A stretch of 33,133 nucleotides of DNA. Origin: Candidatus Aerophobetes bacterium Ae_b3b. Its GTDB lineage: Bacteria > Aerophobota > Aerophobia > Aerophobales > AE-B3A. The stretch is taken from assembly GCA_005223085.1 (NCBI GenBank), contig NJBP01000020.1:1-33133 (forward strand), in the 5' to 3' direction. A program made the position numbers and the translations under genes. Below, piece after piece: positions 1 to 7,048 of the stretch. The notes under the pieces are model-generated. The model worked only from the letters and a program-made list of their open reading frames with translations, was not told where the DNA came from and searched no databases. Position 1 is the stretch's first letter; every line of letters starts with the position of its first letter.

Positions 1-1
1 T

Positions 2-628
2 CTCAGGGCAAACTATGCCGGAGAGGTAACCTTGGTAGATCGGTGGCTGGGTTATTTTCTAGAAGAAATGAGAAACTTGAACCTTGTGGAAAATACGCTC
101 ATTGCCGTGATATCCGACCATGGCCACTGTATTGGTGAACATAATCTAGTAGGAAAACAAGGCCATCCCATGAGCCGGGAGATCGCTGATTTAGTTTTTA
201 TGATTCGTCATCCCGCTGGCGAAGGAGCTGGCAGGACCTGTGAGAGCCTGATTTATAACTATGACCTACCTCTCACTATGCTTGCTCGATTGGGAATGGA
301 GCCAGAGAGGCCCATGGATGGCAAAGACATCTGGTCTTTGGCTTTAGGCAAAGGAAAAGAGATATACGATCATGTTACCTGTGGCTGGGGACCCTTTGTT
401 ATGGTTCGGGATAAACGTTGGTGGTATAACGCTTATCTTTGGGGTGAAAGCCCCCTTCTTTATGATCTAGAGGCTGATCCCAAACTGGAAAAAAATATTG
501 CCCAAAAGCATCCCGACATCTGCGAGCGGATGAAAGATCTGGCAATTGCCGATGCCGGTGGCAAGGTTCCAGAGTTCTTAAGGAAGCTAAAGGGTGAGCC
601 CGGCTGTACCCCACTTTTGGTAGAGTAG
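2..628 (+). CDS. Sulfatase-family (alkaline phosphatase superfamily) hydrolase, 3' part, cut by window edge
   Basis: The reading frame is open from base 2 and has no start in the window. The 208 residues match residues 260-467 of the complete paralogue at 13212-14615 almost without gaps. The visible metal-site motif is SDHGHCIGEH followed by GK, typical of the second half of sulfatase-fold enzymes. The catalytic N-terminal half, including the nucleophile, lies outside the window. Long stretches are identical at DNA level to the copies at 13212 and 21116, so this is a recent duplicate or is kept uniform by gene conversion. Whether the gene is complete upstream cannot be told. The family hydrolyses sulfate or phosphate esters; the substrate is not shown by sequence. 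Confidence 0.85.
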   Translation, partial: LRANYAGEVTLVDRWLGYFLEEMRNLNLVENTLIAVISDHGHCIGEHNLVGKQGHPMSREIADLVFMIRHPAGEGAGRTCESLIYNYDLPLTMLARLGMEPERPMDGKDIWSLALGKGKEIYDHVTCGWGPFVMVRDKRWWYNAYLWGESPLLYDLEADPKLEKNIAQKHPDICERMKDLAIADAGGKVPEFLRKLKGEPGCTPLLVE

Positions 629-689
629 GAGTAGAAAACCTGCAGTTTTAGAGAAAAATTTAAGGTTGTGATTTGCTCGCTGTTTTCCA

Positions 690-720
690 ACGGAAAATGA
701 GGACGTGATTATTTTCCCGT
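690..720 (+). terminator. Hairpin after the sulfatase fragment
   Basis: ACGGAAAAT at 690-698 can pair with ATTTTCCCGT at 711-720, with one bulged G. A competing short stem forms between TTTTCC at about 683-688 and GGAAAA at 692-697. No clean T-run follows directly; a TTTTTCTC stretch comes a few bases later. It could be a weak terminator for the upstream gene. Confidence 0.3.
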
Positions 721-798
721 GCCCATTTTTCTCTACATTATGGGCGACATTTAAGTTCAGAAAAAACTAAAAGTTTGAACCTATAGACCCAAGACCAT

Positions 799-849
799 GC
801 GGCTGAGAGATGAAAAACTTCTCGCCGGGTAGCAAAAAGAAGAGAATTT
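799..849 (+). repeat. Dispersed 51-bp repeat, copy A
   Basis: Compared base by base with 2548-2598, this stretch matches at 43 of 51 positions with no gaps. Both copies contain CTCGCCGGG followed by CAAAAAGAAGAG. Weaker similarity continues for about 30 more bases. Copy B abuts a truncated sulfatase exactly, so this may be the end of a mobile or recombining unit. Confidence 0.6.
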
Positions 850-1060
850 AACGATGTCAGTTACAATAAAATAGGGCGTTTTTCATTACAAGGTCCAAGT
901 TTTTGTATAGAATATCAAAAATCCTCCTGTAAAAGTGTCCCCACAACTCTGGGACCACCAAGCATTGACATACCAGGCTTATCTATTATCTTGAATGAAG
1001 AGAGCTTCGTAAGCACTTTCTTACATTTAGGTAAGGACCTATTATAAAATAAAGGAAATG

Positions 1061-1519
1061 ATGAAAAGAAACCCTAAAGTTTACTTGGATACATCTGTTC
1101 TATCAGCTCTATTTGATGATAAAAATCCTGAGAGGAAAAATCTAACCCGGATATTTTTTAACCAAACAGAAAACTTCCAAATTTTTATCTCAGATCTTAC
1201 CCTTGCTGAGATAGAAAGAACAGTAAATGTACAGTTAAAAAGAAAATTACAAAAACTCGTTGATAAATTTGATGTCGTTAAAACAAATGAGGATGTTGAA
1301 CGGGTAGCAGAAGAGTATATTAAACAGGGAGCGGTTCCGGAAGGATATCCAGAAGATGCGTATCACATTGCTCTGACTGTAATTTATGAAATGGATTATT
1401 TACTAAGCTGGAACTTTAGGCACATAGTAAGGAAAAGGACAATAGATGTAATAAGAATGGTTAATACTCTCCATGGATTGAGACAAGTGGAGATTATGGC
1501 CCCACCAGAGATTTTATAG
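1061..1519 (+). CDS. PIN-domain ribonuclease toxin (VapC-like)
   Basis: A 152-residue protein with the PIN-domain pattern: YLDTS with Asp10 at the N-terminus, an acidic Glu50 in TLAEIE, Asp99 in PEDAYHIA, and a late SWNFRHI block. These acidic residues are the expected Mg2+ ligands of a VapC-type RNA-cleaving toxin. Two ATGs lie side by side at 1058 and 1061; the AAAGGA at 1051-1056 is better spaced for 1061. The downstream small gene starts 11 bases after the stop, with its AGGAGG overlapping this stop codon, so the two form an operon with the toxin first. That order is less common than antitoxin first. RNA target unknown. Confidence 0.8.
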   Translation: MKRNPKVYLDTSVLSALFDDKNPERKNLTRIFFNQTENFQIFISDLTLAEIERTVNVQLKRKLQKLVDKFDVVKTNEDVERVAEEYIKQGAVPEGYPEDAYHIALTVIYEMDYLLSWNFRHIVRKRTIDVIRMVNTLHGLRQVEIMAPPEIL

Positions 1520-1530
1520 GAGGCAAAGAT

Positions 1531-1734
1531 ATGGAGAAAAAAGTCTTCGTTCAGGAAGTGAAGAGAATAAGAAAGAAAATTGAACAGGAATTTCCTGGAG
1601 ACCCTGCACTTCAGGAAGTACACATAGCAAGAAAGATAATTTCTAAAGAGGCTGAGATAGAAGGTATGTCACTTGGTAAGTATATAAGATTCTTAGAACT
1701 AAAAAGAGAAAAATTGGAGAAGCAATCTTCATAA
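1531..1734 (+). CDS. Small putative antitoxin paired with PIN toxin
   Basis: A 67-residue, highly charged, helix-rich protein. Its AGGAGG ribosome site (about 1517-1522) overlaps the stop of the PIN gene, so translation is probably coupled. Size, charge and position make it the likely antitoxin. I do not recognise a specific DNA-binding fold; residues EGMSLGKYIRFLE might be a short DNA-binding or dimerisation helix. Its 3' end lies against, and overlaps by a few bases, the end of the broken DUF5615 gene on the other strand, suggesting that a recombination joined two toxin-antitoxin modules here. Confidence 0.6.
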   Translation: MEKKVFVQEVKRIRKKIEQEFPGDPALQEVHIARKIISKEAEIEGMSLGKYIRFLELKREKLEKQSS

Positions 1735-1860
1735 TAGGTCAGCGTCAGACAGGGTGTTCGAACAATCTTCCTGAGCTGTGAGGACGTCGACTTTTCTCAT
1801 CCGAAGCCCAAGCGTAATTACTCGTGGAATGTGCGCATCCATGTAGAGTTTGATTGACAT
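1729..1860 (-). pseudogene. Truncated DUF5615 PIN-like toxin remnant
   Basis: Reading leftwards from an ATG at 1860-1858, 43 codons give a protein beginning MSIKLYMDAHIPRVITLGL and containing DVLTAQEDCSNTLSDADLL before a TGA. This is the N-terminus of the DUF5615 (PIN-like, Mut7-C-related) family, normally around 110-120 residues. LYMDAHIP carries the first catalytic Asp; the remaining catalytic region is gone. The ATG overlaps the TAA of the DUF433 gene (TAATG), the classic coupled arrangement of DUF433/DUF5615 pairs. Homology ends where the convergent antitoxin gene ends. It is almost certainly non-functional as a nuclease. Confidence 0.75.
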
Positions 1861-2174
1861 TAAATCAGGTCTTGCGATTTTAGTTTGGCAACAAGTGGTG
1901 ATGGACCTATTCTTTTCCTAAGTTTTTCCACATTTTTCAGGCAATGGGAAATCTCTTTATCAATTTCCTCGGAATGATCCCAGTAGTAGGCAAGAGCTGA
2001 ATGAATCTGTCCAAGACTTAGATAAGGATGCTGAAAATGCAATTCCTCTGGGCTCCATCTATAGGCCAATTTTTCCATAACCAGTTCGATGACCTTCATG
2101 GAGGTACCTTCAATCATTGGAATACCCATCTTGTCCAGAACAATGTGTTCATATCCTGTTTCAACTAAAGACAC
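1860..2174 (-). CDS. DUF433 family antitoxin-like protein
   Basis: A 104-residue protein with the DUF433 layout: a central IVLDKMGIPMIEGTSMKV strand region, then SPEELHFQHPYLSLGQIHSALAYYWDH, the helical HTH-like part of the family, then a basic C-terminal helix. DUF433 proteins are usually antitoxins of DUF5615 PIN-like toxins, and here such a gene follows immediately but is truncated. The start is a GTG at 2174 preceded by AGAGGTGA. A perfect-consensus promoter lies 47 bases upstream on the same strand. As its partner is broken it may be an orphan antitoxin. Confidence 0.8.
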   Translation of the reverse strand: MSLVETGYEHIVLDKMGIPMIEGTSMKVIELVMEKLAYRWSPEELHFQHPYLSLGQIHSALAYYWDHSEEIDKEISHCLKNVEKLRKRIGPSPLVAKLKSQDLI

Positions 2175-2220
2175 ACAGTCACCTCTTTTTTTCTTTCAGT
2201 TTTCTGCCTTGTCTTTGGTA

Positions 2221-2249
2221 ATTATAGGGCGTAGCGTATCTTCTGTCAA
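2221..2249 (-). promoter_or_regulatory. Perfect-consensus sigma70 promoter for the DUF433 gene
   Basis: On the minus strand TTGACA (2249-2244), a 17-base spacer and TATAAT (2226-2221) match the sigma70 consensus at all twelve positions with ideal spacing. The GTG start of the DUF433 gene lies 47 bases downstream. Confidence 0.8.
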
Positions 2250-2369
2250 GCAATCTGGCTGATAAGAAACTTTAAGGAATACTCTTCTTAATAAGAATGG
2301 ACAAATAAATAAAAAATCAGCTACTTTAAGTGCTTTGTTTCTTGGTTCAATGAGAGGGTATGCCTTAGA

Positions 2370-2423
2370 AGGATAAGTAGGTAGGCTGATAATTAAACAA
2401 AGTTCTACGAGGAGAAAAAAAGG
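2370..2423 (+). repeat. Sulfatase leader, copy shared with 21061-21115
   Basis: The 54 bases ahead of the sulfatase stump share AGGATAAGTA, AGGCTGATAATT and TCTACGAGGAG with the bases ahead of the complete gene at 21116. The duplicated unit therefore included the 5' untranslated region and ribosome site. The copy at 13212 has a different leader. Confidence 0.7.
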
Positions 2424-2555
2424 ATGAATGTGGTGCTGATAATTATTGATACCTTAAGACAGGATTATGTGGGCTGTTATGAAGACAGGCGGATTAAAAT
2501 GCCTTATCTTGACTCTCTTGCTAAAGAGTCAGTACTTTTCATCCATGGCGGTTGA
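2424..2555 (+). pseudogene. 5' stump of a sulfatase-family gene
   Basis: From the ATG at 2424, preceded by GAGGAGAAAAAAAGG, 41 codons match the N-terminus of the complete sulfatase paralogues (MNVVLIIIDTLRQD then VGCY, later PYLDSLAKESVLF). Homology stops abruptly at base 2547, just before the nucleophile region, and two unrelated codons lead to a TGA. Copy B of the 51-bp repeat begins at 2548. Differences such as Tyr for His after RQD and Glu-Asp for Gly-Asn show it is drifting. This is a fourth sulfatase locus in the window and cannot make an active enzyme. Confidence 0.85.
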
Positions 2556-2598
2556 GATATGGAAAACACCTCGCCGGGCACCAAAAAGAAGAGGATTT
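2548..2598 (+). repeat. Dispersed 51-bp repeat, copy B, at a sulfatase breakpoint
   Basis: Matches 799-849 at 43 of 51 positions. Its first base is the first base after the end of sulfatase homology, so the repeat marks the breakpoint. It is followed by about 38 bases of weaker similarity and then the 3' end of the nucleotidyltransferase-HEPN gene. Confidence 0.6.
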
Positions 2599-2636
2599 TC
2601 CTGAAATTGAAATACAAAAAATTGGGTCATTCTTTT

Positions 2637-3374
2637 TTAGCCGGAATTACCGAATTTTTTGCTTGCTAGTTCAATGATAGATTCTGCCAGATCAATTGTC
2701 TCACTTGCTTCTTTCTTCCCAATGAGAGCCTGGTATTTATATCTGGCGCTGTTCCTTAACTCTAAAGTTTCATTGAGGCGACGACCCAAAGTTTTACTCA
2801 TCTCCCCGCTTTTCACGTAAAGTTCACCAAATTTACCGACTACTCCTCCGTGAGAGCCGGGAATATCATCAAGTTTGAGTAAAAGCATTGCCTTTACTCC
2901 TAATTCAGCTGCATTATAAGCAGCGTCTACAGCCAAACGAGGATGTCCATTCTTTAATGAATCTCGAGCCGCGTCTAGATATTCCTCAGCCAACCGAATT
3001 AGATTCCTACAAGCTTCTTTCTTTAGACTTTCTTTTTTCACTGAATATACCTCCCTTCCATAGCTAAGGACATTGAAGATAAAATAAGAGCTAATGAAGA
3101 CTATATCATCCAGATTCTCAACCACAGGCTGTATGTCTATACCGTAATTTGTTTGAACTTCAAAAGCTGCCTCGGCTACCCTTTTTCGTAGCTCTTTGCC
3201 GTCAGATGAAACTACCATTATATCTACATCGCTCCCCTCGCTCCCTTCGCCTTTAGCAGTACTCCCAAAATGGATAATCTTAATAATATATTTTCCCGTG
3301 TCTTTAGAAAGTAAGTATTTACAAAATTCATCAATAGCTTTTGATATTGTAACCTCATTCACCCCTTTTTTCAT
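2637..3374 (-). CDS. MNT nucleotidyltransferase-HEPN fusion (toxin-antitoxin-type)
   Basis: A 245-residue, two-domain protein. Residues 1 to about 110 are a minimal nucleotidyltransferase with FGSTAKGEGSEGSDVDIMVV: Gly37-Ser38 and the metal-binding Asp49 and Asp51. Residues about 120-240 are a helical HEPN domain with LAEEYLDAARDSLKN and, late, LRNSARYKY. The classical HEPN RNase motif ends in His; here Tyr sits near that place, so nuclease activity is doubtful. In most HEPN/MNT systems the domains are separate proteins, the MNT one AMPylating the HEPN toxin; here they are joined. The gene stands alone, convergent with the sulfatase stump. The start follows an AGAGG. Role inferred: stress or defence, or a housekeeping relative. 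Confidence 0.8.
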   Translation of the reverse strand: MKKGVNEVTISKAIDEFCKYLLSKDTGKYIIKIIHFGSTAKGEGSEGSDVDIMVVSSDGKELRKRVAEAAFEVQTNYGIDIQPVVENLDDIVFISSYFIFNVLSYGREVYSVKKESLKKEACRNLIRLAEEYLDAARDSLKNGHPRLAVDAAYNAAELGVKAMLLLKLDDIPGSHGGVVGKFGELYVKSGEMSKTLGRRLNETLELRNSARYKYQALIGKKEASETIDLAESIIELASKKFGNSG

Positions 3375-3549
3375 TTCAAACCTCTTTATACCCTCTTTTA
3401 TTTCGTTCTATCTCAGGAAGCCCTTTTTATTTTGCACTTTTATCGTATTGCTGTGGATACTCTCCTATTTGAGTCCCACTCATTGTAGCTTAGATAGCCG
3501 ATCCCGTCAATATTTTTGGCTCATGCGGCTATCAAAAAAATAAAGGGGG

Positions 3550-3577
3550 TTGACAATTATGATTTTTATATTATTCT
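3550..3577 (+). promoter_or_regulatory. Sigma70-like promoter of the first IclR gene
   Basis: TTGACA at 3550-3555, a 16-base spacer and TATTCT at 3572-3577. The IclR start lies 47 bases beyond. The second IclR copy has a comparable element (TTGACG, 16, TATGAT). Confidence 0.5.
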
Positions 3578-3602
3578 TAAGTTAAGAAAAAGAAACCTTT
3601 GT

Positions 3603-3614
3603 TTCATATATGAA
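3603..3614 (+). promoter_or_regulatory. Palindrome TTCATATATGAA, possible IclR self-operator
   Basis: A perfect 12-bp inverted repeat between the predicted promoter and the IclR start. The same site, TTCATATATGGAA, is kept at 14689-14701 before the second IclR copy although flanking bases differ. A conserved palindrome just downstream of the promoter is what a repressor controlling its own gene would use. I did not find clear further copies before the transporter or sulfatase genes. Confidence 0.4.
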
Positions 3615-3623
3615 TCAATAAAG

Positions 3624-4397
3624 ATGCAAAAACTGATTCCAGCGGTAGATAGGGTTCTAAGTATCATCGAATTGTTGGCGAGTGAGCAGCGGGAGCTATC
3701 TTTTACTGAGCTTAGCTCTTCTTTAAATATCCCCAAGCCTTCACTTTCACGATTGCTCTCCAATCTACAGCAAAAGGGCTATGTTAGCCACAATCCTGCG
3801 ACCAGGAAATACCAACTGACTCTAAAGCTTTTGACCCTAGGCAATAGACTTCTAGACAGACTGGATTTACGGGAAAAGGCAAGAGCTTCAATGCAGAAGC
3901 TTATGGAGAAATCAGAAGAAACAGTTGAATTAGCTATTCTTGATGATAAAGAGATAGTTTATATCGACAAGCACGAAAGCTACGAGTCTGTAAGGCTGGT
4001 AGCCCATATTGGAAGCAGATACTCAACTTTGCATCCAACCGCTGTAGGAAAGGTTTTTCTGGCCTATATGTCTGAAGAAGACTTTGAGTATATCATAAGA
4101 GAAAGAGGGTTAAAGAAGTTTACGGAAAATACAATTACAGACGTCGAGAAGTTGAGAGAAGAGTTAAAAGAAATCCGGGCTAAGGGACATGCTTTTGACG
4201 ATCAGGAGGTAAGACTCGGGGTCCGACGTATTGCCGCCCCCATATTCGATCATTCAAAAAAGATAGCAGGGGTTATCGGCATTGCCGGGCCAACATTCCG
4301 TATGAGACGAGAACGAAAAGAGGAGTTAGGCAGGATAGTTAATCAAGCAGCCGGGGAGATTTCAAATGAGCTTGGCTGGGAGAGATCCAAAGAATGA
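3624..4397 (+). CDS. IclR-family transcriptional regulator
   Basis: A 257-residue protein from the ATG at 3624, the usual IclR length. The frame is open further upstream, but the true N-terminus is MQKLIPAVDRVLSIIELL, aligned with the second copy. Residues about 10-65 form the winged helix-turn-helix (FTELSSSLNIPKPSLSRLLSNL), and residues about 80-250 the effector-binding GAF-like domain, with HPTAVGKVFLAYM and GVRRIAAPIFD. IclR proteins usually sense a small carbon compound and repress or activate adjacent catabolic genes, so this one probably controls the sugar transporter cluster starting 350 bases downstream. It is about 90% identical to the frameshifted copy at 14704. Confidence 0.9.
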   Translation: MQKLIPAVDRVLSIIELLASEQRELSFTELSSSLNIPKPSLSRLLSNLQQKGYVSHNPATRKYQLTLKLLTLGNRLLDRLDLREKARASMQKLMEKSEETVELAILDDKEIVYIDKHESYESVRLVAHIGSRYSTLHPTAVGKVFLAYMSEEDFEYIIRERGLKKFTENTITDVEKLREELKEIRAKGHAFDDQEVRLGVRRIAAPIFDHSKKIAGVIGIAGPTFRMRRERKEELGRIVNQAAGEISNELGWERSKE

Positions 4398-4744
4398 AAG
4401 GCAGACGGCCTGGGGTCAACCAAAAGGTAAGCACTAAGCTTCTGGGAGTAAAATTCTGCATCCCTAAATATGCTCTGTCTGGTTGCTGACGACTGCTTCA
4501 ATGTCTTGCTCGCACGATCAGGCAAGAGGAGGGGTGTTCTTTTCAGAAAGGTACCAGTTGCTCTTTTAAGAAGACAAAAAAACCATCCTTGTCTTGAGAT
4601 GACCAAAAAGAGCTTTTTAATTAGGCAGACTAGCCCAGTTTTCAGACTAGCAAAAAGGGGTCAAAAAGTAAGAGAGGAGGTGAAAATCGCCACTTTAGAA
4701 AGATAGACCCCATTAACCAATTTGATTATATGAGGAGATAGAAA
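4398..4744. other. Intergenic leader before sugar-binding protein
   Basis: About 350 bases with no credible gene. The last 60 bases are purine-rich and contain GAGGAGGTGAAAA (about 4674-4686), which looks like an isolated ribosome site without a following long frame, then the GAGGAGA that serves the binding-protein gene. The promoter of the transporter operon should be here, but I see no strong consensus. Confidence 0.4.
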
Positions 4745-6079
4745 ATGATTTCAAAAAGCAAAAAAGGGTTAATTTCTTTGGTGTTGGCGGTTACGATATT
4801 AACTACTTTCTCGAACTTCGCAATGACTCAGGTAAAGGAGCTGCATATCGCAATTAACAAATCTCCTTGGCTTCCTGCCTTCGAGAAACTAACCAAGATG
4901 TATGAGGGAGAGACTGGGGTCAAAATGGTACTGCATGTTTTTCCTTTCATGGGATTATATGAAAAAGAACTAGCTGCAGTTACTACTGCTAGCAAAACAT
5001 ACGACTTGATGAATATGAACGAAATTTGGGGACCATTCTTTTATGCTGGTAGATACTTAACTCCACTAAAAGAGATAGATCCTGAGTTTACGGTTCCCTC
5101 TCACCTGATGCAGTTTTTCTGGGAAGGATACTGGGATGATAAAGTACACTACCAAGCACCTACAGGAGTTCTTTATGGGATCCACGTAAATGGTAACATT
5201 CATCTTTTGCAATACAGGGAAGATAAATACAAAGAAGCAGGGTTGCCTACTCCTCCTGAAACATGGGATGATGTATTGGAAGCTGCAAGAAAGCTATTCG
5301 ACCCTCCTAATTTTTATGGATATGTAATCAGAGGTGCTAGAGGAGATCCAATTTTTTACAACTCCATGACTATCAGGCACGCTTACAATGGTTACATGTT
5401 TAGGGACCCTTTGAAGGGTGATTTTACAATCACAGTTAATGATGAAAAAAACGTAGAAGCATGGGAGATGTATGCCAGGAACCTGAATGAGTATGGGCCT
5501 CCTGGTGTGGGCAACATAGGCCAGACTGAAATGATGGGTTTATTAGCCAGTGGGCGAGCTCTACAAGCCATTGTTGTGTCAGCTGCTTTTCCCCACCTAG
5601 ACGATCCTGAATTTTCGGCTGTTCCGTTTAAAATTCAGTTTGCGGTTCCTCCCAAAGGAAGGGGCGGAGATCATTCTTCTACTGTGGCTGGTTGGACAAT
5701 GGTTGTTCCCAGGTTTATCTCTGACGAACGCAAGAAGGCTGCTTTGGACTTTCTCAAGTGGTCCATAACACAAAAGCCTCAAGTAGAGTATACCAAAATG
5801 GGAGGAGTTCCCGTGAGCACAACTGTGTTCCAGTCTGAATTGATGCGCGACCCAAAATACAGATTTCTCAAAGCAACTCAAGATTCTATACCCTACTTTA
5901 GCTCCATGCCTTTGATTCCCGAGTGTGCACAAATAAGAGATGTAATGGGATTACACCTTAACAGGGCTCTCATTGAAGAGGAAGGGGTGCGTGAGTCATT
6001 GGATAAGACGGCTCAGGAAATACTGGAGATTATGCGCGGCGCGGGATACAAAGGAGTAACCATCGCCCCTCGTTCATAA
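4745..6079 (+). CDS. Extracellular solute-binding protein, family 1 (sugar ABC importer)
   Basis: A 444-residue secreted protein. The N-terminus MISKSKKG followed by a hydrophobic run to about residue 22 and AMTQ is a standard signal peptide. No lipobox cysteine is present, so it is probably a soluble periplasmic protein. The mature part has the family-1 layout: LHIAINKSPW, a VTTASKTYDLMNMNE region, ETWDDVLEAARKLF, and a late DERKKAALDFLKWSITQKP. It would capture a sugar or sugar derivative for the two permeases downstream. Ribosome site GAGGAGA. A strong hairpin separates it from the permease genes, as is common where binding protein is needed in excess. Ligand not predictable. Confidence 0.9.
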   Translation: MISKSKKGLISLVLAVTILTTFSNFAMTQVKELHIAINKSPWLPAFEKLTKMYEGETGVKMVLHVFPFMGLYEKELAAVTTASKTYDLMNMNEIWGPFFYAGRYLTPLKEIDPEFTVPSHLMQFFWEGYWDDKVHYQAPTGVLYGIHVNGNIHLLQYREDKYKEAGLPTPPETWDDVLEAARKLFDPPNFYGYVIRGARGDPIFYNSMTIRHAYNGYMFRDPLKGDFTITVNDEKNVEAWEMYARNLNEYGPPGVGNIGQTEMMGLLASGRALQAIVVSAAFPHLDDPEFSAVPFKIQFAVPPKGRGGDHSSTVAGWTMVVPRFISDERKKAALDFLKWSITQKPQVEYTKMGGVPVSTTVFQSELMRDPKYRFLKATQDSIPYFSSMPLIPECAQIRDVMGLHLNRALIEEEGVRESLDKTAQEILEIMRGAGYKGVTIAPRS

Positions 6080-6091
6080 CTAATTAGGCCG

Positions 6092-6137
6092 ATCACGGGG
6101 TGCTAAGGAGATTTTTCTTATCTCTGCACCCCGTGAT
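6092..6137 (+). terminator. Hairpin between binding protein and permease genes
   Basis: ATCACGGGGTGC at 6092-6103 pairs perfectly with GCACCCCGTGAT at 6126-6137, and GAGAT (6108-6112) with ATCTC (6120-6124) inside. No T-run follows directly, so it is more likely an mRNA-stabilising or partially terminating structure. Cluster B has an equivalent hairpin in the same place. Confidence 0.75.
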
Positions 6138-6172
6138 TAATTTATTAATGCAAATAATAGTCGGAAGATAAA

Positions 6173-7033
6173 ATGCGCGAGCTTACTCATAGGTCGATTA
6201 CTACTTTTCTTATGACATTGCCGCTAGTCATCATTCTGGTCTTTTTCTCAATCTATCCCTTTGTCAGCTTAATAAAAATGTCTTTTTCTTCGTTCATTGT
6301 TGGAAAAGGGTATGAATATGTGGGCCTAAAAAATGTATGGAGATTTATCGAGGATCAGCGAGCTTGGGAATCTATAGGCAGGACTTTTTTGTACGTCTTT
6401 GTGAGCGTAAGTGGCGAATTTGTCGTGGGATTGGGTCTTGCTTTATTGGTAAAAGGAAAATTCAAAGGAGTGATAAGAACAATGGTGATAATTCCCATGC
6501 TCGTGGCTCCTATCGCTGTAGGAATTATCTGGCGACTAATGTACGATCCGGTTTTTGGGATAATAAATCAGATATTAGCCAAAATTGGCATCCAAGGGAA
6601 AAATTGGTTAGCAGATCCACAAATAGCTCTTTGGTCTGTGATTATTGTAGAGATTTGGCAATGGACGCCCTTCATTTTTCTTATTCTGTTAGCCGGACTT
6701 GAATCTTTGCCAAAGGAGTGCTATGAGGGAGCAAAAATTGATGGTGCTTCCTCGTGGCAAACTTTCGTGTATTTTACTATTCCTTTGATGAGTCCAATAA
6801 TTATAGTAGCTCTTTTCTTTCGAACAATGGAATGTTTCAAAGCATTTGATAAAATTTGGATACTGACGGGGGGCGGGCCTAGTGACGTCACTGAAATCAT
6901 CAGTATCTATATCTATCGCGTTTCTTTTAGGCATAATCTTTTGGGATATGGAGCCTTTTTGGCTTTAATAATGGTAGGTTTCATTGTAATATATAATCTG
7001 AGTTATATGGGTTTTCTCCGCAGAAAGATCTAA
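6173..7033 (+). CDS. Sugar ABC transporter permease (MalF/UgpA type)
   Basis: A 286-residue inner-membrane protein with about six hydrophobic segments; the first is near residues 12-32 (TLPLVIILVFFSIYPFVSLI). The binding-protein-dependent permease signature, which contacts the ATPase, is EGAKIDGASSWQ...IPLM near residues 185-210. It also has the conserved WILTGGGP motif. It pairs with the next permease, starting 16 bases after this gene stops. The ATG at 6173 has only a weak AAGATAAA upstream. No ATP-binding subunit is encoded nearby. Confidence 0.9.
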   Translation: MRELTHRSITTFLMTLPLVIILVFFSIYPFVSLIKMSFSSFIVGKGYEYVGLKNVWRFIEDQRAWESIGRTFLYVFVSVSGEFVVGLGLALLVKGKFKGVIRTMVIIPMLVAPIAVGIIWRLMYDPVFGIINQILAKIGIQGKNWLADPQIALWSVIIVEIWQWTPFIFLILLAGLESLPKECYEGAKIDGASSWQTFVYFTIPLMSPIIIVALFFRTMECFKAFDKIWILTGGGPSDVTEIISIYIYRVSFRHNLLGYGAFLALIMVGFIVIYNLSYMGFLRRKI

Positions 7034-7048
7034 TAAGGGAGTCTTAAA

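Larger units (their letters stand above)
629..1057. other. Intergenic stretch, no convincing gene
   Basis: About 430 bases between the sulfatase fragment and the PIN toxin. It holds a hairpin at 690-720 and the first copy of a 51-bp repeat (799-849). A stop-free frame runs from about 814 to 1046 (77 codons), but it has no start codon with a ribosome site and no protein family I recognise. It may be the decayed end of a lost gene or mobile element. Confidence 0.5.

Noticed and set aside
814-1046. Stop-free frame of 77 codons overlapping the 51-bp repeat, with a stretch faintly like a transposase C-terminus
   Set aside because: No start codon or ribosome site, and the similarity is too weak to name a family. 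Copy B of the repeat does not keep the frame.
1020-1049. CTTACA and TATAAA as promoter of the PIN toxin gene
   Set aside because: The transcription start would fall within or after the ribosome site, leaving no usable leader.
4470-4706. Open frame of 78 codons in the leader of the first binding protein
   Set aside because: No ribosome site before its start, no recognisable motif, and no counterpart in the equivalent leader of cluster B.
5597-5932. Minus-strand open frame inside the first binding-protein gene
   Set aside because: Shadow of a well-supported plus-strand gene, with no motif or ribosome site of its own.
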